Counted from the first letter of the stretch, positions 35,528 to 45,505 are shown. The stretch: 64,000 nucleotides of DNA from Lachnospiraceae bacterium (GCA_015057505.1 SVEG01000002.1:1-64000), one strand, 5' to 3'. Notes: a model not told the origin generated them from the sequence alone. Program-made: numbers and translations.

Positions 35528-35556
35528 TTGACAATTAATCTCAATATGATTAAAAT
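35528..35556 (+). promoter_or_regulatory. Promoter of the T-box/trpB transcript
   Basis: TTGACA, a 17-base spacer and TAAAAT, immediately before the T-box leader. Confidence 0.75.
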
Positions 35557-35569
35557 ACATATTAACTTA

Positions 35570-35855
35570 ATAAAGTAAACCGTTGACGCGGAGATAACGG
35601 CAATGATGCCTTTACAGAGAACCTGTGATGCTGAGAATCAGGTGTGAAACAAGTTGTCAAATGGACCGCTGAGGGTACAGTCAAATGCGTAATTACGCAG
35701 AGTATTCTGTAACGTGTCGGCATACGTAAGTTGCCGGGGATATGTCGGTATCCTGCTAAAGTGCACGGAATCTTCCGTGAATTCAAGGTGGCACCGCGGA
35801 TAAATCGTTTTTATTCGTCCTTGACAGATGGCGTATTCTGTCAAGGACGTTTTTA
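35570..35855 (+). promoter_or_regulatory. T-box riboswitch, tryptophan-specific
   Basis: The hallmark T-box sequence AGGTGGCACCGCGG lies at 35786-35799, followed by a terminator (GTCCTTGACAGA/TCTGTCAAGGAC, 35817-35848) with a T5 tail. A TGG followed by ACCGC at 35662-35664 is in the position of the specifier codon, which implies tRNA-Trp sensing. Uncharged tRNA-Trp should stabilise the antiterminator and switch on the trpB gene. Confidence 0.92.
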
Positions 35856-35904
35856 TATGTCACGGCAGAGCAAACTTACTATTTTATTATACGGAGGTAA
35901 TATT

Positions 35905-37122
35905 ATGATTTACAACGGAATTGATTTTGACACTTATTTTAAACACTACCCGGACGCTAACGGCTTTTTCGGTAAGTACGGCGGAGCTTATGTTTCAGAC
36001 GATTTAAAGAAAGCTATGGAAGAGATTACAGAGGCTTATTTTACAATCTGTAAGTCCAGCAAATTCATCAGCGAACTCAGAAGAATCCGCAAGGAATTCC
36101 AGGGCAGACCCACTCCTATTTCTTACCTTGAGCGTCTTTCCGGCAAGCTCGGTAACGTTCAGCTCTATGTTAAGAGAGAGGATTTGAACCACACAGGTGC
36201 TCATAAACTCAATCACTGTATGGGCGAGGCACTCCTTGCTAAATTCATGGGTAAGAAAAAGGTAATCGCAGAGACAGGTGCAGGCCAGCACGGTGTTGCT
36301 CTTGCTACCGCTGCTGCATATTTCGGTTTGGAATGCGATATCTATATGGGATCTGTTGATATCAAAAAGCAGGCTCCCAATGTAGCAAGAATGAAGATTT
36401 TAGGCGCTAACGTAATTGAAGTAACTCACGGTCTTGCAACTCTTAAAGAGGCTGTTGACGCCGCTTTCGATGCTTACATTAAAGATTACAAGAATTGTAT
36501 CTACTGTATCGGTTCCGTTCTCGGACCTCACCCGTTCCCTATGATGGTTCGTGATTTCCAGAGTGTTATCGGTATTGAAGCAAGAGAACAGTTCTTACAG
36601 CTTACAGGTGAGCTTCCGGATGCTGTTGTAGCATGTGTAGGCGGTGGTTCCAACGCAATGGGTATTTTCTCAGGCTTCTTAAATGATCCTGTTGAGATTT
36701 ACGGCGTAGAGCCTCTCGGTAAAGGCCCGACTCTCGGAGATCATGCAGCAAGCCTTAAATACGGTACAGAAGGTATCATGCACGGTTTCAACAGTATCAT
36801 GCTTAAGGATGCTAACGGCGAGCCCGCTCCCGTTTACTCAGTTGCAAGCGGTCTTGACTATCCTTCATCAGGTCCCGAGCATGCTTTCTTACATGACCTT
36901 GGACGTATAAAATACGATGTTGTGAACGATGACGAAACAATTGATGCATTCTTCACTCTTTCAAGACTTGAAGGTATCATTCCTGCAATCGAAAGTTCAC
37001 ATGCAGTTGCTTACGCAATGAAGCTTGCTAAAGAAATGGGCAAAGGTTCAATCCTTATCAATCTCTCAGGCCGTGGCGACAAAGATATGGATTACGTTAT
37101 CGAACATTACGGTATCAGATAA
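35905..37122 (+). CDS. trpB: Tryptophan synthase beta subunit (stand-alone)
   Basis: This encodes 405 residues; ATG 35905 has ACGGAGGTAA. It is a PLP enzyme joining indole and serine. The PLP-lysine motif [37 protein letters not shown], the phosphate loop VGGGSNAMG and the C-terminal LSGRGDKD are present. HKLNHCMG differs from the usual HKINNTLGQ, so it may belong to a divergent TrpB group. No trpA or other trp gene is adjacent. Confidence 0.92.
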   Translation: MIYNGIDFDTYFKHYPDANGFFGKYGGAYVSDDLKKAMEEITEAYFTICKSSKFISELRRIRKEFQGRPTPISYLERLSGKLGNVQLYVKREDLNHTGAHKLNHCMGEALLAKFMGKKKVIAETGAGQHGVALATAAAYFGLECDIYMGSVDIKKQAPNVARMKILGANVIEVTHGLATLKEAVDAAFDAYIKDYKNCIYCIGSVLGPHPFPMMVRDFQSVIGIEAREQFLQLTGELPDAVVACVGGGSNAMGIFSGFLNDPVEIYGVEPLGKGPTLGDHAASLKYGTEGIMHGFNSIMLKDANGEPAPVYSVASGLDYPSSGPEHAFLHDLGRIKYDVVNDDETIDAFFTLSRLEGIIPAIESSHAVAYAMKLAKEMGKGSILINLSGRGDKDMDYVIEHYGIR

Positions 37123-37142
37123 TTTATTTGCAGACAAAATAC

Positions 37143-37750
37143 GGGGCTGTTGCAAAATATTTGCGCGGCCCTTTTTGCATGCCCTGCACCCGCTGTACAG
37201 ACTATGTTTATTGCATATTTCGTTTCCTTGCAACTTTACGGTTTTAAGAATAACTAATGCTTTTTGCTTTCCACCTTACGATTTTGTGCCGCTCCGAGAA
37301 ACTCGTTGGAATTGAAGAAGTTCATGTGGTTTGGGAATATGTAAATTTTATATGCAAGGGTTATAAGGCACTTAAAAACCTCGCTCCTTGGCTCGCGAGA
37401 CGAAACTCAAAGAATTATATAAATGATATACTGATTGTTTCGTCTCGCAAGCCTAGTAGCGCTAGGTACACATTGTAAATTGTGTAGTGCACAATTTACA
37501 ATAAGCTTTTCGTAGCGAGAGCGTGCCTTATAACCCTTGCATATAAAATTTACATATTCCCAAACTACGGAACTTCTATTCAATTCCACTCAGACAACTC
37601 TGCGCGGCACAATTTGGTGGAAAGCTTAAAAAGCAAAGTTATTCTAAAAAACCTATGTTGCCTGCGGAAACGAAATATGCAATAAACATAGTCTGTACAG
37701 CGGGCGCAGGGCATGCAAAAAGGGCCGTGCAAATATTTTGCAACAGCCCC
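37143..37750. repeat. 608-bp foldback (palindromic) element
   Basis: The ends are near-perfect inverted repeats: the first ~85 bases (from GGGGCTGTTGCAAAATATTT) match the complement of the last ~85 with two differences. After a divergent stretch, a second perfect inverted block covers GTTTGGGAATATGTAAATTT to TTATAAGGCAC. The centre holds nested hairpins (CGAGACGAAAC/GTTTCGTCTCG; TTGTAAATTGTG/CACAATTTACAA). It has no protein-coding content and lies between convergent trpB and a chemoreceptor gene. It may be a MITE-like element that also acts as a bidirectional terminator. Confidence 0.85.
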
Positions 37751-37758
37751 ATTCTTTT

Positions 37759-39285
37759 TTATTCTCCCATTACCTGTTTCAACTGCTCTGAAAGTTCCCT
37801 TATCTGTCCTACTATTTCAGCAAGGCTCGCCGTTCCGGCACTATTTTCCTGAGTAGCCGCAGATACATGCTCAACAGCATTACAGTTCTGCTGTGTATTA
37901 TCACTTATCTGCTTCATGCTGTCTGAAAGCTCACCGCTCTTTTCCTTGATAACCTTCGCTGTATTATCAATGTCATGAATCTTCTCTGCAAGTTCCTCAT
38001 TAGAGGATGTGATAAGCGCCGCAGACTCATTTGCTTTTTTAATACTTTCGGTTCCCTTCTGTGCATATAAAGCATTTTTCTCCATTGCAACAACTGCATC
38101 CTCTGTATTCGTTACTACAACACCTACAATTGTTCCAATACTTTCTACGGCAGTCTTTGTCTGCTCAGCAAGCTGCTGAATCTCTTCCGCAACTACCGCA
38201 AAGCCTTTGCCATGCTCACCTGCTCTCGCCGCCTCAATCGAAGCATTAAGTGCCAGAATATTGGTCTTTCCCGAAATATCCGTGATAGTCTTTACAATAC
38301 CGATAATCTCCTTGGATTCCTCCCCGAGATTAGTAATAATCTGCTTACACTCATTCGTACTTGTATGTATCTGTTCCATACTTGCAGTAGCATCATCCAT
38401 ACGTTTCTGGTTTTCCTTGGTATTCTTACCGATATCATCTGTGAGAAGTGCCGTTCTGTGATTCATATCACTAAGTCCCGTAAGTTCTTCTGTAATATCT
38501 CTGATTCTGCTCTCTGCATTCTCTACAGCTGTCTTGTTTTCATTGGAACCCAAAAGCAGGTTCTCAGACTCCTCTGCAATTCTCTGATTTGCCTGAAGTG
38601 AAGTCTCTGTAATTCCCGAAAGCTCCTTAACCATGCCAAACATTGTCTCAGAAGTCTCCGCTGCACTTTCCTGCATTTTCTGCATCTTTTCAAACATTTC
38701 CTTCTGCTCTTCCGCACCCATAAGGTTAGAAAGCAATGCTGCCGTTCTGCTGCAAAGCATTGTGAAAATCGCCGCAACGGCAATTACAACCAATGCCCTT
38801 GGAATTATCCCGAATATAATCGCATCCTCAAGAACCGGGAAATTATCATCTATTGTAGTCTGTAAATAAAAGGCAACCAACTGTCCCACCGAAATACCAA
38901 CTACAGTAAGTGCTGTAGCCGCAATATTAAGCTTCTTTGAGAAATAAAGACTCGCTATTGCAATGGGATATACGTAAAGCGCAACTACATGAAATGTAAG
39001 TGTTATACTAAGAAGCATAACAAATATAGCCGCACAAAAAACATTAATATACTTGATATACCATGCTTCTTTTTTTAGTATATTAACAAGCAACGTCGGC
39101 AAAAGAAGAAGTACACTTCCGCCAATATACGCAATAGTCATAACTGCGTGTTCCACAATGAATACACCTATTACATTCAAAATGTAAATCAATGTAAAAA
39201 TAATAAAACAAATTCTCATAACCTTTGCCACAAGCTTATTCGCCTGCTTTTCATTTTCTCTTAAAACTCCGTTTTGTACTCCCAT
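37759..39285 (-). CDS. Chemoreceptor with multi-helix membrane sensor
   Basis: This encodes 508 residues. The N-terminal ~190 residues form about six membrane helices ([22 protein letters not shown]), then the MCP coiled coil with signalling tip [33 protein letters not shown]. The membrane part is homologous over its length to the HD-GYP protein encoded just upstream. It should signal to CheA; the ligand is probably sensed in or at the membrane. It is the last gene of the codirectional cluster, with its stop 9 bases from the foldback element. Confidence 0.88.
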   Translation of the reverse strand: MGVQNGVLRENEKQANKLVAKVMRICFIIFTLIYILNVIGVFIVEHAVMTIAYIGGSVLLLLPTLLVNILKKEAWYIKYINVFCAAIFVMLLSITLTFHVVALYVYPIAIASLYFSKKLNIAATALTVVGISVGQLVAFYLQTTIDDNFPVLEDAIIFGIIPRALVVIAVAAIFTMLCSRTAALLSNLMGAEEQKEMFEKMQKMQESAAETSETMFGMVKELSGITETSLQANQRIAEESENLLLGSNENKTAVENAESRIRDITEELTGLSDMNHRTALLTDDIGKNTKENQKRMDDATASMEQIHTSTNECKQIITNLGEESKEIIGIVKTITDISGKTNILALNASIEAARAGEHGKGFAVVAEEIQQLAEQTKTAVESIGTIVGVVVTNTEDAVVAMEKNALYAQKGTESIKKANESAALITSSNEELAEKIHDIDNTAKVIKEKSGELSDSMKQISDNTQQNCNAVEHVSAATQENSAGTASLAEIVGQIRELSEQLKQVMGE

Positions 39286-39299
39286 TTTTTATCCTCCTT

Positions 39300-40520
39300 T
39301 TATTCTCTGTTAACACTATTATAAGTGTCTTCAACCTTATCTCTGATATCTAAAAAAACTTCCGCGATCACCGGGTCAAAATCCTGTCCGCTACCTTCCA
39401 AAATAATGTCAAAGCATTTATCAAGCGGCATTGCATCCCTGTAGCAACGTTTCTCCGATACTGCATCAAACACATCCGCAATTGCCATAATTCTTGCACA
39501 TAACGGTATTTTCTTACGCTTAAGGCCTTCCGGATAACCATTGCCGTTCCATTTTTCATGGTGGAAACGTGCTACCTCATATGCCATCTGCGTATACTGC
39601 TCATTGCCGAGATGCCCGAATGTTTCTTTAATAATCTTGCCACCACTGACCGTATGCTGCTTGATTTGCTCGAATTCCTCCGGCGTAAGTCTTCCCGGTT
39701 TCTGTAAGATAACATCCGGCACCGATACTTTGCCGATATCGTGCATCGGTGCTGCCATACAAAGATCATTTATATAATCTTGTGTCAGTATATCTTTATA
39801 ATAGCCTCTGTCTCGTAATTCCTCTGCCAAAAGTCTTACATACATAGTGGTTCGTTTAACATGACCGCCGGTACTACCGTCCTTATTCTCAACAAGTGTT
39901 GCAAATCCCATTACCATCTCTTCGTGGTAATGCGACAGCTCATCTGCCGCAACAGTAAGCTTTGATAAAAGTGCCACGGTTCTGGAACAAAGCATTGTAA
40001 AAATTATTGCAATCGCAACTAATATAATTGCACGCGGAATAATTCCCCAAAAGATTACTTCATACAAATCAGAAAAATTATCATCCACTACAGTGGGCAT
40101 AAAGAACGCTATTATCTGTCCGATTGAAACACCGATTACCGTATAGAACGTTGCAAAAACATTTAATTTTTTTGAAAAATATAAACTTGCGATAGCAATG
40201 GGATATACGTAAATAACCACTACATGATATGTAAGCGTTACACTCAGCAAAGTAACACATAAAACTGTACTCGCTACATTGATATATTTTATATACCTGT
40301 TTTCCAATCTTAGTATATATGTATGTACCATCGGAAGCAAAAGAAAAATGCTACTTACAATATAAGCTATATTCATAATAATCGGTTTTATCGTAAATAC
40401 TCCCGTCAAGTTAAGAATATATACCGCCGTAAACAGCAAGAATGTGGTAGCCATCACAAGTGCTACTATACGATTCGCCTGTTTTTCATTTTCTGTTAAA
40501 ATACTGTGTTGCTCTGTCAT
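39300..40520 (-). CDS. HD-GYP cyclic-di-GMP phosphodiesterase with membrane sensor
   Basis: This encodes 406 residues. A six-helix N-terminal region nearly identical in layout to that of the neighbouring chemoreceptor ([35 protein letters not shown]) is fused to an HD-GYP domain: MHDIGKVSVP, KQHTVSGG, HHEKWNGNGYPEGL, ARIMAIADVFDAV. It should degrade cyclic-di-GMP in response to the same input as the chemoreceptor. Confidence 0.9.
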   Translation of the reverse strand: MTEQHSILTENEKQANRIVALVMATTFLLFTAVYILNLTGVFTIKPIIMNIAYIVSSIFLLLPMVHTYILRLENRYIKYINVASTVLCVTLLSVTLTYHVVVIYVYPIAIASLYFSKKLNVFATFYTVIGVSIGQIIAFFMPTVVDDNFSDLYEVIFWGIIPRAIILVAIAIIFTMLCSRTVALLSKLTVAADELSHYHEEMVMGFATLVENKDGSTGGHVKRTTMYVRLLAEELRDRGYYKDILTQDYINDLCMAAPMHDIGKVSVPDVILQKPGRLTPEEFEQIKQHTVSGGKIIKETFGHLGNEQYTQMAYEVARFHHEKWNGNGYPEGLKRKKIPLCARIMAIADVFDAVSEKRCYRDAMPLDKCFDIILEGSGQDFDPVIAEVFLDIRDKVEDTYNSVNRE

Positions 40521-40554
40521 AATCTTCCTCTCAAAGTTCTTATTATACTCTATT

Positions 40555-41058
40555 TTACATCACAAACACGTACTTTGCAATCTCCCTTTTGTTTCCCTGG
40601 TAATCTCCGGTTCCTTCAAATTCTTTTGTAAAACCACATTTTTCAAGTACCTTTTTAGATGCCACATTCTCGGAAAGACAGATTCCGTATACCCTATCAT
40701 GCTTCTTCATCGTTGCTGTATATTCAAGTAATGCCTTAAGTGCTTCTGTTGCATATCCGTTGCCGGTGTATTTCTTCGCAATATGATAACCGACTTCAAA
40801 GGCCTCACCAACCGGCACAAGTTGTACATAACCAATATTCGTGCCGTCATTTAAAAGTGTCGGGTACACAAGCGGTCCCTCTTCCTTTTCATAACATCCC
40901 ATCAAAAATTCAATTGTCTCTTCTGCATCTTCTACCGTCTCAAAAACCTCGTCCGGCACAAATCTTCTGTTGTCCTCGTCCAAAGAGTTCTTATGTACAT
41001 CCTCTGCCATCGACAAGTCAAATTCTGTTATTATTAAACGCTCTGTTTCTATTCTCAT
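40555..41058 (-). CDS. GNAT acetyltransferase (RimJ/RimL type)
   Basis: This encodes 167 residues from ATG 41058 (GAAAGGAGA site). The RIETERLIITEFD start and GYHIAKKYTGNGYATEALKALLEYT with the acetyl-CoA-binding loop indicate the RimJ/RimL class, which acetylates N-termini or small molecules. GFTKEFEG near the end is the usual final strand. It is part of the cluster, 34 bases upstream of the HD-GYP gene. Confidence 0.88.
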   Translation of the reverse strand: MRIETERLIITEFDLSMAEDVHKNSLDEDNRRFVPDEVFETVEDAEETIEFLMGCYEKEEGPLVYPTLLNDGTNIGYVQLVPVGEAFEVGYHIAKKYTGNGYATEALKALLEYTATMKKHDRVYGICLSENVASKKVLEKCGFTKEFEGTGDYQGNKREIAKYVFVM

Positions 41059-41072
41059 TGTTCTCTCCTTTC

Positions 41073-42008
41073 TTACAGCGCACATTCGTCAATTCGTCTG
41101 GTAAGACTGTTTGTATAGAGTTCAAAATACTTCGACCAAAATCCATATGCAGTCGGGTTAAAGGTCTCAAAGTCCACGCCAAGTCTTAGGATACCCTCTT
41201 TATACAGAGTTTGTTCAACATAGCTAAGTAGCCCCACAGCAACTTTTCCACGATAACTTTCCTCGCAATAAGCTCCGCATATATGTCTTGCATTTGCACC
41301 TTCGCTGACAAATGTTTCCCCCTCCGCACACACCTCAAAAAATGCCACTATCTCATTTCCTGCTTTCGCAACAAACAATCTGGAACCACGATGCTCGGCT
41401 TTCTGAATCCATGCTTCAAACTGTTCATTCGTAGCTTTCATAAAGGTCGGACTCTTATGCAAATGGAAAAACAGTTTTCTTCTAAGTTCTCGTATCTTAC
41501 TTGCCCTTGCCTCCGGAAGCTCCTCATATGTAATGCCGTCAAGCAAAATGACTTCACCGCAAGTAAGATTTTTCATTGCATCTGCACAACGCATTCCAAA
41601 GCCATATTGCCACATTGCCTCTTTTGCGACATTATCATGTGCATAGAATGCAATCGCATGATACATAACCTCCTGCGATACCAGCTCCTTTGCCAGTTCC
41701 TCATACATCTTCTTATAAATACGTGCGCGATTTGTAATCACCGCACCATGCGCATGCACCGGCGTAAAAGTGCCTTTCACATTCGAATCGAAGGCTCTGT
41801 CCCACGGCACAAAATACGCCCAAAAACCAACCACCTGATTGTCTTCCAATGCAACAACTCCCAAACCGTTGCTTGCAAAATAAGATAAATCAGCCACTCT
41901 CTCCACTTCAGGGAGACTCTTTGTTTCTTTGCACTCTTCTAAATAATTTTCATATGCCAACTTCATTATTGCATCTAAATACTGCATATCAAGTTTTTTA
42001 ATTTCCAT
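41073..42008 (-). CDS. Large GNAT acetyltransferase, two-domain
   Basis: This encodes 311 residues. The N-terminal half has GVVALEDNQVVGFWAYFVP and the C-terminal half has RLFVAKAGNEIVAFFEVC then GAYCEESYRGKVAVGLLSYVEQTL, each GNAT-like, so it is probably a tandem GNAT with one active site. FETFNPTAYGFWSKYF is typical of the final part. The substrate is unknown. Confidence 0.78.
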   Translation of the reverse strand: MEIKKLDMQYLDAIMKLAYENYLEECKETKSLPEVERVADLSYFASNGLGVVALEDNQVVGFWAYFVPWDRAFDSNVKGTFTPVHAHGAVITNRARIYKKMYEELAKELVSQEVMYHAIAFYAHDNVAKEAMWQYGFGMRCADAMKNLTCGEVILLDGITYEELPEARASKIRELRRKLFFHLHKSPTFMKATNEQFEAWIQKAEHRGSRLFVAKAGNEIVAFFEVCAEGETFVSEGANARHICGAYCEESYRGKVAVGLLSYVEQTLYKEGILRLGVDFETFNPTAYGFWSKYFELYTNSLTRRIDECAL

Positions 42009-42045
42009 ATATAATACTCCTCAATTTATATAACAAAATTCAACC

Positions 42046-42255
42046 CTACTTTTTCTTAGCTAACTTAAAAATCGAAATTGTAATTAACACAAGTCCGACA
42101 ATATATGTGGGCCAGTAAACAAATGAGTACATGATTAACCAGTCCGGCAATGTCCATGATTCAATGCTCATCCTGTAAAATCCCAAAATAAACGGGATTA
42201 TTAACGGAATGATTCCAATAAACAAAAGTATTTTCCAAATAAGTTTATTCTTCAT
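42046..42255 (-). CDS. Small two-helix membrane protein
   Basis: This encodes 69 residues: helices at ~8-28 and ~40-62 and a Lys-rich end (FKLAKKK). No function is assigned. It is embedded in the cluster with 37- and 15-base gaps. Confidence 0.6.
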   Translation of the reverse strand: MKNKLIWKILLFIGIIPLIIPFILGFYRMSIESWTLPDWLIMYSFVYWPTYIVGLVLITISIFKLAKKK

Positions 42256-42270
42256 ACTAAGCTCTTCCTT

Positions 42271-42627
42271 TTATTTATAAATCCCCAAAAAAGAGGTTAT
42301 TCTTCCATATGGATATTCGCTATCAATCAAACCAAACTCAGGGTCGTAGTATTTATTATCATACAACAACGTCCAATGAGTATAGCCCTTATCGAGATGT
42401 ACAGTTAAAATAGAGTATTCATATGGCACCGGATTCTTTTTTGAAATACGCGTATTTTTTTCAGCGTGTTTCACTCCGTAAAAATCCAAAATATCAATTA
42501 ACTGCCCTATACTTGTAGGCCCACTTGTTTTCATATCCTTAATTACTTCTTCAATCGGCTTTCCTGTAATCATAGCAATACATGCCTGACCACAAGTTTC
42601 AACAGTAGGTTGTAATATAAGTTCCAT
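42271..42627 (-). CDS. C39-like papain-fold cysteine peptidase domain protein
   Basis: This encodes 118 residues. PTVETCGQACIAMITGKP has the Gln/Cys arrangement of C39-like peptidases, and GYTHWTLLYDNKYYDPEFG supplies a His and Asp in the right order. No membrane or ABC domain is attached. It may process a peptide or be a non-proteolytic relative. Confidence 0.7.
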   Translation of the reverse strand: MELILQPTVETCGQACIAMITGKPIEEVIKDMKTSGPTSIGQLIDILDFYGVKHAEKNTRISKKNPVPYEYSILTVHLDKGYTHWTLLYDNKYYDPEFGLIDSEYPYGRITSFLGIYK

Positions 42628-42675
42628 TTCTGCTCTCCTTTTTTATATCACGCTGTACTAACAAGTCTAATAAAT

Positions 42676-43116
42676 TTACATTTCCTTCGCCATGAAAATA
42701 ACATGCTCGCAATCCACAAAACCGTTCTTCTTGTAAAACAACGGTGCTGGTGCATATTTATTGGTTGATAAGGTGATGCCTGCCAAGCCTTTCTTACTTA
42801 TATACTCTTCAACCGTACCAAGAAGCATTGAGCCGTAACCCTTACGCTGTAATTCCGGCTTCACGAACATTTCCTCCACGAACACCTCGCTGTTATTCCA
42901 CCATACTTTTTCATGCGCAAAAAGTCCGCCAAAAATCGCACCGTCTTCCTCAAGTACATACCCCACAAATTTCTGCATATTAAAAAAGTCCGTAAGATAT
43001 TCCTCGGCAGTCTCCTTACTCCATCTGCACTGCCACATTTCATTGTTATATACACTGCACAAGATATCCGCACAAGCAACAATGTCATCTACCTGCATTT
43101 CTCTTATATTCATCAT
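42676..43116 (-). CDS. GNAT acetyltransferase
   Basis: This encodes 146 residues, GGAGGTG before tandem ATGs. EEMFVKPELQRKGYGSMLLGTVEEYI is a clear acetyl-CoA-binding motif A (RKGYGS), and FYKKNGF is the motif B end. The substrate is unknown; the size is similar to aminoglycoside-type acetyltransferases. Confidence 0.88.
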   Translation of the reverse strand: MMNIREMQVDDIVACADILCSVYNNEMWQCRWSKETAEEYLTDFFNMQKFVGYVLEEDGAIFGGLFAHEKVWWNNSEVFVEEMFVKPELQRKGYGSMLLGTVEEYISKKGLAGITLSTNKYAPAPLFYKKNGFVDCEHVIFMAKEM

Positions 43117-43128
43117 TAAGCACCTCCG

Positions 43129-43530
43129 CTACCTATCAAACGGTCTGTTAAAAGACCCTATCTCAATTAAATTTCCTTCGGGATCTGCAATATAGCAGGT
43201 TCGCTGTCCCCAAGGTTCTGTCTCGGGTTCCAATACAGACGTTGCGCCCTTACTGATTGCCTCTTCATACGCCATATCTACTTCTTCAAAGGTATCTACG
43301 TACAACGCTATTTCTGTATGGCCGTTCAATCCTTTCACATATTCATATTTACGGTTTGTCATCTTCTCAAAATCATCTCTGCCATACATTAAAAACAATG
43401 TACCGTCTTTTACAAGATACACATTTGAAGTGTTCTCATCACCCTCAATTTCAAATCCGAGCACATCATGGTAAAACTTAATCATTTTACCCATATCCTC
43501 TACAAATAAGCCAAAGCCGTCTAATCTCAT
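43129..43530 (-). CDS. VOC superfamily (glyoxalase/dioxygenase fold) protein
   Basis: This encodes 133 residues from ATG 43530 (GGAGGG site). FGLFVEDMGKMIKFYHDVLGFEIEGD and EPWGQRTCYIADPEGNLIEIGSF are the paired VOC motifs. One metal ligand pattern is complete in the second half (Glu in LIEIG). It may detoxify or bind a small compound. Confidence 0.88.
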   Translation of the reverse strand: MRLDGFGLFVEDMGKMIKFYHDVLGFEIEGDENTSNVYLVKDGTLFLMYGRDDFEKMTNRKYEYVKGLNGHTEIALYVDTFEEVDMAYEEAISKGATSVLEPETEPWGQRTCYIADPEGNLIEIGSFNRPFDR

Positions 43531-43583
43531 AATTTTCCCTCCACTTTCCATAATAAATCCGGTTATAAATTTTCATTATTCTA

Positions 43584-44567
43584 TTAACTATACTTCTGCA
43601 AAAAACATCCAACTTCTTCTGCATGTTTCTCAAACCACTTAAGAAGTCCCGTAGAAAACACCGCTTGTCTCAAATATATCTCGCGATTATCTGCTTTTGA
43701 CGTATAATACTGGTTATAGTAATCACACACTGCTATCTGATAATAAAACAGCTTCGCTGCATTTTCTAAATCGTAGTTATTCAATTCTGCATATCTGCAA
43801 TAATCCCCGAAATATTCTATAAGCTTGCAAGTGTCAATCTCACCGTTTGCACATTCCGGCGCGGCATATACATAAGAACGCATTATCTCCCATACAAGCG
43901 GATGCACACAAGCTGTAGTCCAATCAATTACTGCATTAATTTTATCTTCGCCACAGATAAGCTGGCTGATGAAATAATCACCATGGGTTGCACCGCAGGT
44001 CAGCTTACTTAAATCAAAGTTGTATTCCGGGAAATTCTTAATTAGCTCGATTCTGTACAGCAGATCTTTTTCGATTTTGGTATCGCCGTTTTTTCTTGCA
44101 ATTTCTATACTTCTTTCGTAAGAACGAAGGGCATTTTTAGGAGTCATATACTTAAAGAAATTCTCGCCAATTCCAATTGGCAAGCCTACATAATTTTGCA
44201 AAGACGCGTGGATTCTTCCCAGTGTTTTTGCTGACTCCTTAAGAAGCCAATCGGGCGCACTATTCCAATCATACATTGTGCCATCCACAAACTCCTGGAC
44301 ATGGAACATCCGACCACTATCATCTGTTGTAATATATTCGCCGCATTTGTTCTTTATAAATTTGCAAACGCTGATACCCTTTTTAAGCAAAAACTCACAA
44401 AGCTTAGGCTCTGCCTCAGGATTGTTTATCTCGCTCACAGACGGAAATTTCACAACATATTTTCCGCTGTCGCAGGTCACAAAATAAGTATCAGAGCCTG
44501 CACCGATAGCAGATTTTTCTATCTTTATAACCTCAAGGTTATAATTCTTTTTCAGTAATGTCTTCAT
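43584..44567 (-). CDS. Aminoglycoside-phosphotransferase-family kinase
   Basis: This encodes 327 residues; the second ATG of the pair (44567) has better spacing to GGAGGTA. The APH/choline-kinase fold is shown by YVVKFPS (ATP Lys), THGDYFISQLI (catalytic loop; the usual Asn after HGD is Gln here) and AVIDWTTA (metal Asp). The substrate could be an antibiotic or a metabolite such as homoserine or fructosamine; the sequence does not say. Confidence 0.82.
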   Translation of the reverse strand: MKTLLKKNYNLEVIKIEKSAIGAGSDTYFVTCDSGKYVVKFPSVSEINNPEAEPKLCEFLLKKGISVCKFIKNKCGEYITTDDSGRMFHVQEFVDGTMYDWNSAPDWLLKESAKTLGRIHASLQNYVGLPIGIGENFFKYMTPKNALRSYERSIEIARKNGDTKIEKDLLYRIELIKNFPEYNFDLSKLTCGATHGDYFISQLICGEDKINAVIDWTTACVHPLVWEIMRSYVYAAPECANGEIDTCKLIEYFGDYCRYAELNNYDLENAAKLFYYQIAVCDYYNQYYTSKADNREIYLRQAVFSTGLLKWFEKHAEEVGCFLQKYS

Positions 44568-44595
44568 CATTACCTCCGAAAATTGTAATTTATCG

Positions 44596-44922
44596 CTATA
44601 AAGTTTCTGCAAATATTTGTTTTAAAACTTCATATGGTATATCCTGTTTTAAATATATTTGCACCATTCCCTTAGGTGTTATTTTGTAACCTGCCAATTC
44701 TTCCTTATGCCAAGTTACCGCCTGTGCCTCAATGTTAATATGGTCTTTAAACGGTATCAGCCTCACGAAAGATTCGCCGGCATAATAGCTTGGTATTTTA
44801 GCCCATAATGTTTCTTTCAGTTCACATGAGACACTATCAAAAATCACCTGTCTCAAATTATTGTACATATCAATAATCTCATCCGAATATTTATCTATAT
44901 ACTCTTTTACCTGCTCATTCAA
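44596..44922 (-). CDS. DUF1801 family protein
   Basis: This encodes 108 residues. ETLWAKIPSYYAGESFVRLIPFKDHINIEA and KGMVQIYLKQDIP fit the DUF1801/YdhG fold, a small alpha-beta domain of unknown function. It is found widely as single-domain proteins in Firmicutes. Confidence 0.8.
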   Translation of the reverse strand: MNEQVKEYIDKYSDEIIDMYNNLRQVIFDSVSCELKETLWAKIPSYYAGESFVRLIPFKDHINIEAQAVTWHKEELAGYKITPKGMVQIYLKQDIPYEVLKQIFAETL

Positions 44923-44938
44923 TTAATCACACCTCCCG

Positions 44939-45505
44939 CTATGCATTATAATACATATCATAAACAACATATCCCTGTATTCCCTCTAAGGAACCTTTAT
45001 ATGTTTCCTGACACATCATACATCTTGACTCTGTCATCGGATATCCGCTTGTCGGAAAGATTCCATATTCGGATGAAGTCTTGAAACCGACGCGGTTATA
45101 AAAATGATAATCTCCCTCTACGGTTATACCTTTAAATCCTGCATCTCTTACTCTCTGAATACCAAGAGTCAGCATCGTGACACCTACATGCTTATGAAAA
45201 TAATCTGCATGCACTGAGACCGGTGCCAGCATTACAATATCGCTCTCATCTCCATGATTTCCATCTGCGCTTTTTGATAACGGAAACTTTGAAAATAGGA
45301 AATGTCCTACAATCTTTCCATCCAGTTCCGCCACAAAGGACAGCTTCGGAAGATAATACTTAGACATTCTGATTTCCTCAATCAAAGCAATAATATCAGT
45401 ACCATCTGAATAGTTTGTTCCTTCTCGAAATGACCGCAATACTAAGGAAACAATATCCTTATAATCCTTTGGCTCTTCCAGCCTTATAATAATATCATCT
45501 CTCAT
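44939..45505 (-). CDS. GNAT acetyltransferase (YhbS-like)
   Basis: This encodes 188 residues from ATG 45505. ELDGKIVGHFLFSKFPL and VSVHADYFHKHVGVTMLTLGIQRVRDAGFKGITVEGD match the YhbS-like GNAT architecture, with a YNRVGFKTSSE end. The Y-x-x-x-G loop is HKHVG instead of the usual R-x-x-G-x-G/A, so cofactor binding may be altered. Confidence 0.82.
   Translation of the reverse strand: MRDDIIIRLEEPKDYKDIVSLVLRSFREGTNYSDGTDIIALIEEIRMSKYYLPKLSFVAELDGKIVGHFLFSKFPLSKSADGNHGDESDIVMLAPVSVHADYFHKHVGVTMLTLGIQRVRDAGFKGITVEGDYHFYNRVGFKTSSEYGIFPTSGYPMTESRCMMCQETYKGSLEGIQGYVVYDMYYNA

Noticed and set aside
37504-37531. Reading the 28-bp core as a tRNA or rRNA remnant
   Set aside because: No cloverleaf, no CCA end and no rRNA similarity is apparent.
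37257-37589. Two small ORFs sharing VWEYVNFICKGYKA on opposite strands
   Set aside because: They are mirror images produced by the foldback symmetry; no ribosome sites or protein family.
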